A DNA stretch of 64,000 bases from Bactericera cockerelli (GCA_024516035.1 CM044957.1:16936564-17000563); one strand, 5' to 3'. Positions 19,147 through 31,232 are shown, counted from the first letter of the stretch. The notes: generated by a model from the sequence alone, not told the origin. Numbers and translations are program-made.

Positions 19147-20544
19147 GTAAGAGTAACTTTCTAATTGGAGAAATTCCAGGTCTCGCTTCTCTTGCTCCGA
19201 ATACCTCCTTGCCATCATGTTACTGCTAAGCTATAGTCGTTTTACTCATTTTGTCCTACATTTTCCCGTGTTCGCACAGAATTAAATTCAGAAAATCTTC
19301 CATCTGAACCCTTTTATTTTCATATCACCCTCATCAGCTGTTCAGAGCTCCTGCATACATACTCCACTCTCTCTTCAATCTGGGAGTGTGGGTGGTAGCA
19401 AGGAGTTTTATTAATGCTAGTTATGCAGGCCTAGGTATTCTTTGAACAGGTTGTGAGGTACATCTAGGTGCATTGAATGTGTAATACTATAACATCCACT
19501 GTGTAATGATAGCAATACATTATACCATTAATATTTTATATCCAAAGTCCATTGATGTGACTAATTATTACCTTTGGAGAAAATTTTACAGCAAAGGTCT
19601 CATCTGAGGCAGTGAACATGAAAAATAGAATAAATACACCACAAACACAAAGTTCAGAAAGAAATCATCATTTGGGTAACATTGAAAAAAGGTCATTCTT
19701 TGTTAACAAATGTTATTTATCTAAATACTGGGTGATTCATTATTCATTCCCAATAGATTTCCCAAAATATAGAGATGTAAATAATCTTCCATCTTGCATA
19801 TTTTATTATTATCATACTTTACACCTGAGACATGGATGGTCCTATAAATATGTATTTTCCTAATAGGAAAATAATTCCTAACCGTACAGTATAACCAAGG
19901 TTTTGCATTTAATTTAAAACACATTTAAGATTCATGTACCATGTACCCTTTAGAAATGATGATTTTTTTTTGAAACCAAACAGCTAATAAAATAAATCTT
20001 TTATAACATTTTTGTCTGAGTGATGAACTCTGCTGTGCTGTTGTCTACCATCCTGTCCAGTGTTGGGTTCCTACACTTTCTTGTGCTCATGTCTTCTCTC
20101 TTCATCAGCATTTTGGTCTTTTATCTATTAATTTCTAGGTACCTATGCAATAGTAAAAAATGAATTTAGAATCTTCTCAATAAAATATTGAATTTTTGGC
20201 AGTTAGTTTGATTATGAATTAACTCAGTTAAAACTATTGACTTGAACAATAGGTTAAAATTTATTTCTGAATAAGATTTCGTAGACAGTAGACACTTGAA
20301 AACTAGATTTAAATTAACTTCTGAATGAGACTTAGACAGTTTGTCTATAATTATTAAATGAAATAATAATTGTGAAATGAAATTGGCTAAGCAATTGGTT
20401 TTGATTTGATCTAGGATTAATTTTCTCTTCATAATTATATTAAGTACCTAGTTACCTACCTACATAATTATATGTATTATAATATTCTTATACACCCCTT
20501 TATTATAGGTACCTACTCGTATATAATTTAGGTATACCATTAAA

Positions 20545-20811
20545 GTGCCGACCTTTGGGGCCCAATAGAGCCCACCCTACTCTAGTTGACAAAAACTATC
20601 ATCCAAACAAATTAAGGTTGGGCTTAGCTTAATAGAGCCCACCCTATCCTAGTTGACAAAAATTACTGTCCAAAGGCATTAAAGTTGGGCTTCATAGAGC
20701 CCACCCTATCCTAGTTGACAAAAATTATCGTCCAAATCAATTAAAGCACTGATCTTGTGGAGCCCAATAGAGCCCCATCCTACCCTGGTTGACAAAAATA
20801 ATCGTGCTATT
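20545..20811 (+). repeat. Tandem repeat, 4 units of ~62-73 bp
   Basis: The phrase ATAGAGCCCACCCT with TAGTTGACAAAAA about 15-20 bases later recurs at 20564, 20632, 20694 and 20767. The spacers between are of the type CATCCAAACAAATTAA. Units are diverged and of unequal length. It is not a CRISPR array: the spacers are also conserved. Confidence 0.8.
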
Positions 20812-21099
20812 TCTAGAAAGGAATAAGTAGACAAGACCTCTTCTAACTTAATCTAGCAACATTAGTATTTGATGAGGTTTTTGACTACCTGTTTTTCAAA
20901 CGCATAGTTCCAATTCATAGGTGCATAACGTAGCTAGAATCAAAGTCTTGGCCAGGTGGAAGGGCCCCCTATTTCATTTAAGTTGGAACACAGTGTTCTA
21001 CCCATCACTTGCATCAGCTGTTCACCTGTTGGTTCCCAGTCCCTCTCCCTCTTCATGAGAACTAATGGGACAGGTGCCAGGCTAGTGTAAGAGAACAGC

Positions 21100-21170
21100 T
21101 CTCTTTTCTTCTAACTCCTAGGTCGTGGGTTTGAAACCCGCCAGAAGAAAAAATCCTTACCTAATAGTTC
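21100..21170 (+). mobile_element. tRNA-like SINE fragment
   Basis: A B-box-like word (GTGGGTTTGAAACCC) sits in a tRNA-like context with no matching A box in the right place. It is probably a decayed SINE head. Confidence 0.35.
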
Positions 21171-21259
21171 AGTTTTTATAACATGACCAAAGCATGTCAT
21201 ATTAGTGGAAATCACTAGGTTATTTATTCATAACACAACTAGGTACCTATTCAAATTAG

Positions 21260-21500
21260 CCTTACTGAAATTTGTCCTACTTGGTACTCAAACCACCGAC
21301 CTCTAGGTTAAAGACCTCAAGGGTTGGGTGGAAGAGATTGCCATAGGCAATAACCCCGCCCTTTAGTTAAGACATATGTTTTCAAATGTATTTTCTATTC
21401 TTTTTCATTTTTATTGTATATATTGTTTTTTTCATTTTTTCACTGTTAAAATTATTATTTAAATGTACATAATGTCCTTTTGTATCTAATAAAGAATTGT
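21260..21500. mobile_element. SINE-like repeat with AT/ATA tail
   Basis: Contains ACTCAAACCACCGACCTCTAG (the reverse of a tRNA-like B-box region). It then has CAAGGGTTGGGTGGAAGAGA and ATAACCCCGCCCTTTAG, which are also found in part at about 2,030 and 13,207, and ends in an (ATA) simple repeat. Two elements may be joined here. Confidence 0.45.
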
Positions 21501-21802
21501 ATAATAATAATAATAAAGTCAGCTTCCTTATCAATCGAGCTACATGATTATTTTAATTATAAATTTATAGTGCTCTTTGCTTACACCTTTAACAAGAGTT
21601 TTTTTGATTTTGAAAATTGTGTTTACGAGTTAATGCCTTTCACACTGAAAGCATGAAGTACCTATTCTAAAGGGGGCGCGGCCCCTTCACCATAGCAAAA
21701 AGAGGACTGCGAAGAAGAAATTTTGGGACCCGCTGATCCACATGTCAGAAGAAATGTTGTTCCTACCTAACCCTGTGCCCACCCTCTCTCTCTCTGTTTC
21801 AG

Positions 21803-21893
21803 ACAACTTCGCGATGGATCCACAGTTCAGGATAATCAACTAGTAGAAGGAAGTAGACTTACACTATTGCCCAGTGTTGAAACGGGCTTACTG
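21803..21893 (+). CDS. MIDN: Midnolin homologue, coding exon 2 (Ubl end)
   Basis: This 91-base exon completes the ubiquitin-like fold. It starts after CTCTCTCTCTGTTTCAG, completes the split Arg codon and reads QLRDGSTVQDNQLVEGSRLT, then LLPSVETGLL. This matches vertebrate midnolin (a D-G-S-x-L-T-L-x-P-x-V-E-x-G-L pattern). It ends on a complete codon at CTG|GTAAGT. Exons 1 and 2 together give exactly 118 codons, so the phases agree. The fold is the β-grasp Ubl that contacts the proteasome in the mammalian protein; that role is inferred by homology. Confidence 0.92.
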
Positions 21894-22594
21894 GTAAGTG
21901 ACAGTCTATGTACAATCCTACATAGTTCTGTGTACAATCCTACATAGTTCCTCTAAAAATCTACTTCAGAATGTGTTAGATTTTCTTAAGAAGAGTAAAG
22001 AGATAAGTCATTCTTAATATTCACAGAGTCGACCTTTTAATAAATAGCTCCTCCAACTTAAACATGGAGCAATTGCTTGTGAGCAAAAGCAAATGCTCAC
22101 GAGTAAAAGAAAATGGTTATGAATAGGAAAAGGAAGCAAATGCTTTTACTTCTACCTTTTAGTTCGAGCTTTTGCTCACAAGCAAATGCTTCATTTTTAT
22201 GAATGTGGCCCATTGATGAGTCAGTTCCAATTTTAAAGCAGTTAAACAGTATGACGGAAAAGTGTGAAAACGAAGCTGGACGTTCCTCTTTCTGAGAACT
22301 ATTGAGCCGGCGAACTCTTCTCCCATGTTCATTGAACTGCGCCCTTTATGTCTTGGCAGCCTTGTGTTTTCACAACGCCTAGCCGAAGTCTTGCCAGATC
22401 TAATATATCATGAAAAACTATGTATGCAGACAATGTAAAGGGGCAGAGTTTACATGTTGAAGTCAAACATTATGATAAATGTAGCACAACCGCCCTTGGG
22501 GTGGACAAACAAAACTCAATACTCGTGTCTGAGTTTCACGGGATAGTGGATACTGAGCTTTTCCTTTGAAGGACTGGTAGCCTTTCAAAGGAAA

Positions 22595-22780
22595 GTGCAC
22601 TGGTAGTCAATTGGTTAACGCGCTAGTCTGGTAATCCAGGTAACGTAGGTATCCATTGGTTCGAATCTCACCTAGTGCATTAATTTCGGTTTGACAGACC
22701 ACATAACACTGAGACTCTGAGGATTAGGTGGAAAAAATGCTTGTGGTTACCTTCCACTAAAGAGTGTAAAATAAAGACAA
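22595..22780 (+). mobile_element. tRNA-derived SINE, plus orientation
   Basis: The head begins TGCACTGGTAGTCAATTGG (A box), then a stretch with TCTGGTAATCCAG, then the B box TGGTTCGAATCTC, and closes with CTAGTGCA. The outer GCACT/AGTGC arms pair as a tRNA acceptor stem would. The body (GAGACTCTGAGGATTAGGTGG) and the end (TTACCTTCCACTAAAGAGTG) match the copy at 25585-25812 in reverse orientation, which shows a dispersed family and not a single tRNA gene. Confidence 0.75.
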
Positions 22781-23220
22781 GAACAACAGAATTTTAACAG
22801 TTGTGATGCAGAGGAGACCGAAAGGTACAAAGTACAATTTATTCTAATGGTGTTCTTTTTTCCATCAATTGTTTGGGTCTTGCACTCTATTGTAGTTGGA
22901 TGTTTAGACGGTCGTATGTTTGGTGGCCTAGTAAGTTTGTCTAAAATAAGATCTGATTTAGGACAAAATACAAGTATAAAGGCTAACCTGACTAGAGAAA
23001 TGTTGCAAGCTTTTGTCCTCATGACGACGCAATGGTTAGGCTCATAGACCGGTTGTCTATGTTAGCTAGGAGGATCTGCGAGAGATCACCACCTCCAACG
23101 CTAGCTTGATGCCGTTACAGCAACAAAAGCTGTATACCCATTTACAAAAAGTTAGTACTTTGACCATAACCTGAAATTTGTGACGTTCTTCAGTGTGGTG
23201 AAAACCTAATAAATAATTAT

Positions 23221-23860
23221 TGAGCTTGTGAGACCCAGGCCTAGAATCTATATTCCCTATTTATTATTTATATTTTTATCCTTCCCCACTCTCTACATTC
23301 TCCTCTCACTTACTTCTCCCTCCCTTCTTGCTTTACTGTTCTTGTCTCTCACTTCTCTCCTATTTTCCCTCCCTAATTATTTAGCTCGAGTGACCCAGGC
23401 CCATAACATTTCCTATTTATATTTTTATCCTTCCCCACTCTCTAAATTCTCCTCTCTCTTACATCACCTCCCTCCCTTCTTGCTTTACTGTTCTTGTCTC
23501 TCACTTCTCTCCTATTTTCCCTCCCTAATTATTTAGCTCGAGTGACCCAGGCCCATAACATTTCCTATTTATATTTTTATCCTTCCCCACTCTCTAAATT
23601 CTCCTCTCTCTTTCTCTTACATCACATCCCTCCCTTCTTGCTTTACTGTTCTTATCTCTCACTTCTCTCCTATTTTCCCTCCCTAATTTTTTAGCTCGAG
23701 TGACCCAGGCCCATAACTTTCTCTATTCCCTATTTATATTTTGATCCTTCCCCAATCTCTACATTCTACTCTCACTTACATCTCCCTCCCTCACTCCTTG
23801 CTCTACAATTATTGTCTCTTTCTTCTCTCCTGTTTTCACTCCCCCTTCCTACTCGCTTTG
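23221..23860 (+). repeat. CT-rich minisatellite, 4 units of ~155 bp
   Basis: Units begin GCTCGAGTGACCCAGGCCC at 23384, 23536 and 23694, with a diverged first unit at 23224. Each continues through CCTATTTATATTTTTATCCT, CCACTCTCT and CTTCTTGCTTTACTGTTCTT. The middle two units are very similar; the outer two are more diverged. The pyrimidine bias gives long Ser/Leu-rich open frames (for example 23228-23536 and 23494-23694) that are a by-product of composition. Confidence 0.85.
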
Positions 23861-25584
23861 GAATCCATCCATCCCTCCTTCTACAGTTGTCACCAATATC
23901 ATTATCTTGTTTGGTTAACAGTGAATTGAAAACACCATCTAAGGGGCGTTATCTCTTATCAATAGACTGATAAGAAATATGACGTCATTGGGTCAATAGC
24001 GCCGCTTTCGTCGAGAGCGGTCCCTTGCTTATTTGTTCGGCTAGATTAGAGGAGGAGTGTTGTGTACACACCAAATATTGTGGAGGTCTTTTGGACACAT
24101 GGAAAATAACATATACTTATCATTACTCTATTCACATGTACTAGATAAGGGATGATATTAATATCACTCACAGACATTTTTATACAAAAGAACATAGATA
24201 GTATTGGTACTCTATGAACATGAGTACAAAATGAACCTTTCTCCAAAAGATTTTATTGGAGTGGATATTTATACTAACCATTTTGATGTATAGTTAGTTA
24301 TATATTCTTGATGATTGCTTTATATTAGCCCGCTTTTTTGGCAAAACTTTTTGAAGTTGTAGTCGAATGGTACGCATATTACTCGGATTCATACCTACAT
24401 CAGGCATAGTAGGTATGAATAAATAAATTGGAAAGCTAATTTTGTGACCGTTCGTTAACAGTACCCAGTACAGTATCTAGCTAGTAATAACAGAAAGAAC
24501 CATTCCTTGAGTTCGCTTGAGTGAGTCAGATCCATAACGCCGCCATCAGTATTCCACAACTATCTCTTTTCTTGCAAAACTCTCTTACTATTCTGCTAGA
24601 TTGGATACTTCTGATTGGTGTGACTTGCCATAGGGTGTTGCTGTCTAAGTACAGAGAGTTCCTCAAGTTTTGAAAAAGATTCTATTATCTTCTAAAGTCT
24701 GTCCTACCCCTCGTATCACCCCGATCAAAGGTCTCCTCCCCCCCCCCCCAAAAAAAGGTTTCCTTTGATTTGCATAGCTCGTCAACATAGCTTCTCTTTC
24801 TCAAGTCTCATGCACAATGCTTTCATAGCTACCGTCTCATTTTCATCACCACCAAAAATGGCTAAAATTACAAGCTCTTCTTTCACTAAAGACTAGGTTG
24901 GCTGTTCTATGGAATTTGAGGTAGCAATGTATGAATAATCAGCATGGTCATTTCGCTGTCGTGTTTGTTACTTCCGAGAAATTACTAATATTAGAAATCG
25001 GACGTATTGTTTTCATTTTTGTAAAAAAAAAAAATATGTTCTTGCTCCGATTTCAATTTTTTTTTGGTACTCAAAATTCGCGAGTTCGAATTCCAGAACA
25101 CTGCTGCTAGCTTCAAGGCTCTTTTCTAAAATTGAAAAATAGGTACTCTCAACAACTTCCCGATATTAGTTAGACGACATAAATATTCGATCGGAGAGAA
25201 AAATAAGGCCTATTATTTGTGTCATTTCATTCCGTCCATCGTTCATCCAGTTACTGATTCCCTCACTTTACCGACAGCCGTCAGTCCACCAAATGTTTTA
25301 GAAAGCTCAACTAGTGAGGAATCTCATTGAGAGACCTGTGAGTATTCCATTACATTCATTACTGTACATGAAACAGTTGTGTAGCACCGACCGAGCATGC
25401 TGCACTCAATCTGGAGAAGATACCCGAGAATCCAGGTCAGGTCTTGTACTGTGATACATCCTGAGACCTGAGTCCTCCTGACTCCTGCGAGACTCAGCCT
25501 TGTGTTGTAACTCAGCTATTGCAGCCATGAATAAACGTTTGGTTTCAAGTCACACTTATTGTAAAAAAAAATATGAAAAAAATC
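23861..25584. other. Intron DNA, nothing recognised
   Basis: AT-rich intron sequence with a C run (about 24,738-24,750) and an A run (about 25,023-25,034). I see no gene, tandem array or complete repeat element. Confidence 0.4.
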
Positions 25585-25812
25585 TTCCATTTATAGTAAT
25601 AATAATACTCTTTAGTGGAAGGTAACCACCAGGCGAGGTTAATGCTCAAAGCATTTTCTACCACCTAACCCTCAGAGTCTTATTATTATGTGGTCACAAA
25701 CTCAAATTAATGAGGAAAAATTCGTGCACTGGGTGGGATTCGAACCAACGGATCCCTACGCTACCTGGATTACCAGACTAGCGCGTTAACCACTTGACTA
25801 CCAGTGCACAAG
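25585..25812 (-). mobile_element. tRNA-derived SINE, minus orientation
   Basis: This is the better-preserved copy of the family at 22595-22780. On the minus strand it reads TGCACTGGTAGTCAAGTGG, GTTAACGCGCTAGTCTGG, TAATCCAGGTAGCG, then TTGGTTCGAATCCCACCC and AGTGCACG. The family body with CTCTGAGGGTTAGGTGG and CTTCCACTAAAGAGTATT follows. The A and B boxes are intact. It ends in a TATTATTATTAC-like tail. Confidence 0.8.
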
Positions 25813-26689
25813 CAAAGGCTTCTCGGTTTCACTAGGTGGTCTAAGATCATTTACCACATCACCCATGGACTGATAATTTCTATAGATAACTCGAAAAAAA
25901 AGTCAATAAACTCCGCGAGAACGTAAAAAAATTCAATCCAAACGGAAGATCTTCTACAACTTATAATTATGAAAAACATCAAAAAGTCAGTTTTTATGGT
26001 ATTTTTTTTCGATGTCTTTGAATTTGTTAGCTCTCAATTTCCTGCTTTGGTGACACTTTTCCTGCACCGCTACGTTTTTACATAAAAAAATATTTTACCC
26101 ACGTACTCTATTACAGTAAGTATTCTATGACGTAAAATATACTTTTTAATAGCATACGCCGCCTTCATTTTATGGGTTTCATTTCCACAACAATACCACC
26201 TCAAGGGAACACCACATTTGTATTAAAAACAGGAGATCCATGTATCCATGTTGTACAAGAAGAAAACTCCTCGAAAGAGTCCCGTTAGGTTTGGGGCTCC
26301 ACTCCAGACAATACAACACGGGATCCCAAGCTTTGGCATCTACCTGATCAACCCAGCTCCTAACAGTACCTACGCATAGCATACGGTCTGATATCCTAAC
26401 TGTTCTCCTAGAGACTTCACTTTTTGTGTGTATCAGTTTCGGAATAAAAAATGTGAACGTAACTGTTTACAAGATGTTGTTTTCGAATTCAATGCGAGTG
26501 CTTTGGTCCGGCTAGCACCTTTGGGAGAGTCTGGTTTTTGATGGTCGCTCTGTAACGGTCTTCTCTGCAGTGAGGCATTTTTCAATTTAATGAATCAAGT
26601 AATGAGTGATTGAATCTCTCGCTAAATGTTTTTTGTTACTTCTTAACCGTTGACGCGTTCACGTCAAAGGTATTTCGAGGCTCACATTT

Positions 26690-26800
26690 TGGACCGGGGC
26701 TAGACAGAAGCACGAGGGTTCGAATTTGAGTTTAAACCAACCAAGTCCTACCCTTGCTGGACGTTGCTGAACTTGGGTGATTCTCTTCACGAGAGGTTCA
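26690..26800 (-). mobile_element. 5S rRNA-derived SINE head
   Basis: On the minus strand it reads AAGTTCAGCAACGTCCAGCA and then GGTAGGACTTGGTTGG, equivalent to the 5S internal promoter region. A TTCGAACCCTCGTGCTTCTG stretch follows, matching the corresponding part of the copy at 60780-60968. Confidence 0.55.
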
Positions 26801-27009
26801 ATGAGCCTTGACACTGGTTTAGGAAAGTGGTTAGTGAATAGTGTAATGTATTTCGTATTTGGGACACTATAGGGTTTGATTCAGAGCATCATAACGAGAA
26901 TACATAATTACGAGTACTTTTAAACAGGGATGGACGTTGTCATCATTGTGATGAGCATTCTTGCTTGATGCTTATCATTATAGCTTTTTACAGAAAATTC
27001 TGTTCCCTC

Positions 27010-27150
27010 CGTACAAGTAGGCTGGGTAGGGCAGGATGCCCTACCCAGTGTACCCAGGCTGGGTGAGGTTAATGTGGGTAGCTGGTACGATTCCCAGCGA
27101 ATGGAGTGTAAAATCCCCGTCCTAATCAAGGACGTTAAATCAAATAGAAT
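27010..27150 (+). mobile_element. 5S-derived SINE body and tail
   Basis: Contains CAGGCTGGGTGAGGTTAATG, TGGGTAGCTGGTACGATTCC, CAGCGAATGGAGTGTAAAAT, then CCCCGTCCTAATCAAGGACG and TTAAATCAAATAGAATCG. This is the clearest 3' half of the family. The 5' side contains a local inverted duplication (GCTGGGTAGGGCA/TGCCCTACCCAGT). Confidence 0.55.
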
Positions 27151-28259
27151 CGTTGGTGTTAGGAAGGCCATTCAGCCGTAAAAATGTGCCAAAATCAACC
27201 AAACTCAACCATGAGGTTGAACAACGTCAACCTGGCTTAAGCGGGATAAGACAGAGTAAAAGAAGAAGAGAAGATTTTATAGGTTTTAACATACTCGTCC
27301 ATAATATGACTAATAAGAATTACCAAGTCCCTGAGAAGTGGAAAGTTCCATTACAGGAACCGTTATTTCAACAAGTAAAGTATTTTGTTCCGAATTCTGA
27401 AATTTTGTCAGTTCTAATTTTCGTGGAATACTTTCTCTCACAAATTCATAATTGTAGGTAGCTAACAAACTCTGTCAAAATCAGTTCCTGTTTACAAGGT
27501 TGCGAATTAGACTTTCATCGAGCAGCTATAAGAGTCTTTGTTATAGATCATAAAATGCAGTACCTTTCCTATCTGTACATTAAAACTTTCCAAGAAATAT
27601 ATTGATGATGTCAACAATGTTTGATCGCACTTTCAAGGGTACTTCTACTTAATATTCAATATTTACGAGTCATTCTAAAAACCAAACTAGCGAAGGTAAC
27701 AAAACCCATGTACTCCATCATGAACATAACATGAACTGGTAGGTAGGCTGTGTTGCATACAGAACACATCGCCAAGTCCGTTCTACCCAGTGTCCATGAT
27801 GAGCTCTTGGCAATACTTGCCATCGTTCAGATACCAAATAGAGGCAATCCTCGAGCTTAGCTGCTCAGGCGACATTGAGAAGCAGTGTTGCCACATGGCG
27901 TGCGGTTGACACTGACCTATATCCGAGTAGGGTGAGATTGACAAAACTGATGTCCAACTTATGTATATGTCTATCGGTGACATTAGGATATTCGATGAGA
28001 TTTTGTCAGCAAAAACACCTGATGTTAATAAAACAGACAGATAATCCAAAATATAACCTCATATCCAAGTAATACAAATGATCTAAGAAAGCCTGCAGGT
28101 AGTTTGCCTTAGAATTTGTCACGGTAAATTTCTAGCCCAAAAGTCTATAGTTTCGGTCTTTGCAATTCTCAATGTATACCTATACTATACGTGACCTCAT
28201 ATATTACTGCGAGCCTAGCCCATTATGAACTTATTAACTTCAGTTGTGTAAACGTCTTA

Positions 28260-28345
28260 CCATTTTATCCAGAACGAGGGTTTTACCCTCCACTCGTTCG
28301 GAATTGGAACATCTACCCTCATTCACCTCACTCAGCCTGGGTTGG
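28260..28345 (-). mobile_element. 5S-derived SINE fragment
   Basis: The minus-strand words CCAACCCAGGCTGAGTGAGG and the following GTTCCAATTCCG-like stretch fit the middle of the SINE body. Short and diverged. Confidence 0.35.
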
Positions 28346-28939
28346 ACAGTTACGTATGTTGTCATGGTCTATTTTCACCGTTTCCTTCGTCGTACATAGA
28401 AAAGCTTTTCTTAGCACAGCAGTAGTTGAATGTTTTGTGTGCATTAAGTGGAGGGAGGGAGATTGTTTGCTAATGTTGTTGCCGTCACGTTAGATAAAAG
28501 AGTTGACATATTATTATTTCTTTCGGAGGAGGAAGAAGTACAACACCCATTTTGGTGTGAACAATGGGTAGATACTTCTTATATTTTGTTTTTCTTTCTA
28601 AGAGCTTTCCTCCCCTGAGTTTTTTGACAAAAAAAAAAGTGCTAGGTTCAAATTATAAACATGATGGGTTTGAAAAGTGTCGTGAATAAATTGCAAATTT
28701 TAGAACAGATATATTTCAGTTATGTAAATACCTATGCAGGATTCTGGATTGAAATGAAAGCAGTTCTCATGCACCACCACTCACCTCATTAGGTTAGACA
28801 TTGGCTTACTATTACTGCTCTTTTAGACTGATACTTATAGTTATGTACTTGGTCAAAAAATACTTTTTCGGAATAGATCAGATTTGATTTGGGTCCGAGT
28901 TTACACATATGAGTCAGATTATGGCTAACCTAACATAGT

Positions 28940-29015
28940 AACCTGATCATTAAGCCTACGGACTCGTAACCTAGAGGTCAGTGGTTCAAGTACCATACAT
29001 TACCAATATTATAAA
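28940..29015 (+). mobile_element. tRNA-like SINE head
   Basis: The words CTACGGACTCGTAACCTAGA and GGTCAGTGGTTCAAGTACC resemble the anticodon arm and B box of a tRNA. Related words are at 35476-35540 (plus) and 33640-33720 (minus). It is not a complete tRNA. Confidence 0.4.
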
Positions 29016-29496
29016 GTGTCTGTTCGAGTAATATCCGTGACATCACTGGTGATGAACTCTTTTGTCTAGAGCTCCTCAGAAGCCTGAATACAGCCCTGGG
29101 CACGTTCTCACCCTCAGAGTTAATCAGCAACACAAGAACACAGTGTTACACCAGTTGCTCCTGTGCTGGTGATAAGGCCTTATCAGTTAACTGTGACGTC
29201 AGCAAGGAACACTCACATACAGGGTCATGCCAGTTGCTCTGGCTACTGATGTACAATGCTGCCAGCTGTTAACAAGTTGTAATTGAATGCGTGGAAAATC
29301 TATTGAACTGTTGAAAAAAACCCCAATTGTATTGGGATTTTTACGGGGTTTAAAGGCCGAATTAAATGGAATTTAAAAAAAAATGGAATTAGAACAGGTT
29401 TAAACCAATCACAGCGCTCTATAGCTCGACTTAAGGGACTCGCTATAGTCTGACTATTTTGTAATCTTAATAAATCAACTTATTTTTCCATAGCAA

Positions 29497-29670
29497 AAGA
29501 GAGAGAAAGAGAGAGAGAGAAATTGATTTTTGATTTGATTTGATTTATTTTTATATACGAAGGGAGAGAGAGAAGTAGGGAGAGAGAGTGAGGGAGAGAG
29601 AGTGAGGGAGAGAGAGTGAGGGAGAGAGAGTGAGGGAGAGAGGGAGAGAGGGAGAGAGAGAGAGAGAGGG

Positions 29671-29719
<49 letters not shown>
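29497..29719 (+). repeat. GA-rich simple repeat and 14-mer array
   Basis: A purine tract interrupted at 29521-29560. Within it the 14-base unit GGGAGAGAGAGTGA recurs about four times from about 29578, followed by (GGGAGA) and (GA) runs to about 29719. The opposite strand yields Ser/Leu-only open frames (29480-29847) that are artefacts of the repeat. Confidence 0.9.
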
Positions 29720-29722
<3 letters not shown>

Positions 29723-30613
29723 TGAGTGAGTTCTCCGGAAGGACATGCTTTGAATCTGAGAAGAACCAAGGTACACTGTGAGCCTCTAGGTAGAAAGAGA
29801 GAAAGAGACGATTCAGCTGAAACTAACAAGAACTCAAGATTGAACAAACAGGGTTAGCCAGGTGGCTAGGGTCGAACTAGTTCAATAGGTTTTAGTAATT
29901 GGAAGCAAATCTATAGAAGTTTTCTTTTTAAGAGCATGAACTTGGTAGATTATACCTCACATCATTTAAAACCTCTAAAATGAATAGTTTACCGAAAATA
30001 TTAAGAACCATCTAAAATCATTTATTTAGAAGAGATACATATTATACGTATAAAGTTGTTCTGAGCATCCAGACTAGATTACAACTATGCCAAAAGTTGG
30101 ACACAAAAATAGCAAGATGTTGCTGATAAATTTGGTCAGATTTATGTGATACGCTCAGTTGATTGTGGAGTCACTTCTTACTGACTGCAATGCTATGCCT
30201 TGTGTATGTACTAGCCACCGGGCTGGAGGACTCATGTCAATTGTGAAAGTGTGAAGCTTACTTCAGTACGTCGCAAACGATGCCTTGGTTTCTGCAATAA
30301 TTAGGTGAAAGGATTCAAAAATTGAAGATACCTATATGTATACAGTTCATGTACAAGACCTGCACTGTGCGGAGACCTAATCATAAACGAGGACCGTACA
30401 TCTGGTCAAACCACAGGATGGTTTTTGTGGTCATTTTACAGTTAGAGTCTTTGGAGGTGTTTGAGGAGAGACTTTGAATTTCTTTTTCTGCAGAACGATT
30501 GCCGAGTGACTTTGAACTAGGTTTAGGGAGAACGTCAAAGAATTGTTATCTATACTTTCTTTGACGAACGATTTCCCTAGGATTGCACACCTTTCAATGA
30601 CTAAATAATTAAT

Positions 30614-30733
30614 TAATATTATGAATGCGTTAAATAATATATTTCTTGTATATTTTGCATTAGGTAAAGTAAATAATATTATGAATGCGTTAAATAATAT
30701 ATTGCTTGTATATTTTGCATTAGGTAAAGTAAA
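30614..30733 (+). repeat. 60-bp tandem duplication
   Basis: Two units with an exact 60-bp period, each containing ATTATGAATGCGTTAAATAA and ATTTTGCATTAGGTAAAGTA. I see one base difference inside the shared part (TTTCTTG versus TTGCTTG). This indicates a recent local duplication. Confidence 0.9.
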
Positions 30734-31094
30734 TAGTACTATCATATTTGTCGAATTCATCAACAAAATTCATTCACAAAGTCTTTAGCAGCTCCCTGTC
30801 AACAAGATGGCCTGTGATGAGCTTATGTTTGGTAGGTTTCTTTGTTCCACAGGTTTTGAGGGCAATGATTCACATCTCTGTTTCTCTCTCTCTCTCTCTC
30901 TCTTGAGTCAGGTCTTTGTCTAAGGAATCCAGACCTGCTGAGACTAGAACCCGCAGTCTCCTCTCCAGAGTTCATTTAGTTCATTTTAAACCAATTTACT
31001 GCTTGGACTTTCAGTCAATAAAGACTTGGAATTAAATGTGGCTCTTTTCCATGTGAAAGCTTGTGTTCGAATACCAGAAACGAAATAAAAACTA

Positions 31095-31232
31095 AAGGGT
31101 TCTTGGATCACCGAAGTTAAGCAACGTCCAGCGAGTTGAAGACTTCGTAATGTTGGCATTCCGGCTCAACTCTTGGTTAATGTGGGTAGCAGGTTTGTGA
31201 GTTTCCTGCGAATGGAGGCCAACACCCCCTTC
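31095..31232 (+). mobile_element. 5S rRNA-derived SINE, good copy
   Basis: The head reads CTTGGATCACCGAAGTTAAG and CAACGTCCAGCGAGTTGAAG, which is recognisable 5S rRNA internal promoter sequence (GATCACCGAAGTTAAGCAACGTC). The family body follows: GTTGGCATTCCGGCTCAACT, TTGGTTAATGTGGGTAGCAG, then CCTGCGAATGGAGGCCAACA. This corresponds to a SINE3-type element, in which the 5S-like head supplies the RNA polymerase III promoter. Confidence 0.7.

Larger units (their letters stand above)
19147..21802 (+). other. MIDN intron 1
   Basis: 2,656 bp from GTAAGA to a CT-rich tract ending TTTCAG. It holds a four-unit tandem repeat (20545-20811) and SINE-like segments (about 21100-21170 and 21260-21500). No coding exon is seen. 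The frames at 19612-19924 and 20166-20432 look fortuitous. Confidence 0.8.

Noticed and set aside
20545..20811. CRISPR-like repeat/spacer pattern
   Set aside because: Units are of unequal length, the supposed spacers are conserved, and the context is an animal intron.
23228..23929. Plus-strand open frames with repeated Ser/Leu/Tyr sequence
   Set aside because: They follow the CT-rich minisatellite units; conservation between units is due to the tandem repeat, not coding.
25720..25812. Possible tRNA gene on the minus strand
   Set aside because: It folds partly like a tRNA, but the same sequence with the same body occurs at 22595-22780, so it is a SINE family.
29480..29847. Minus-strand open frames of about 98 residues made of Ser and Leu
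   Set aside because: They are the translation of the GA-rich simple repeat on the other strand.
31095..31140. Possible 5S rRNA gene
   Set aside because: Only the internal promoter part matches 5S rRNA; the ends are absent and a dispersed repeat body follows.
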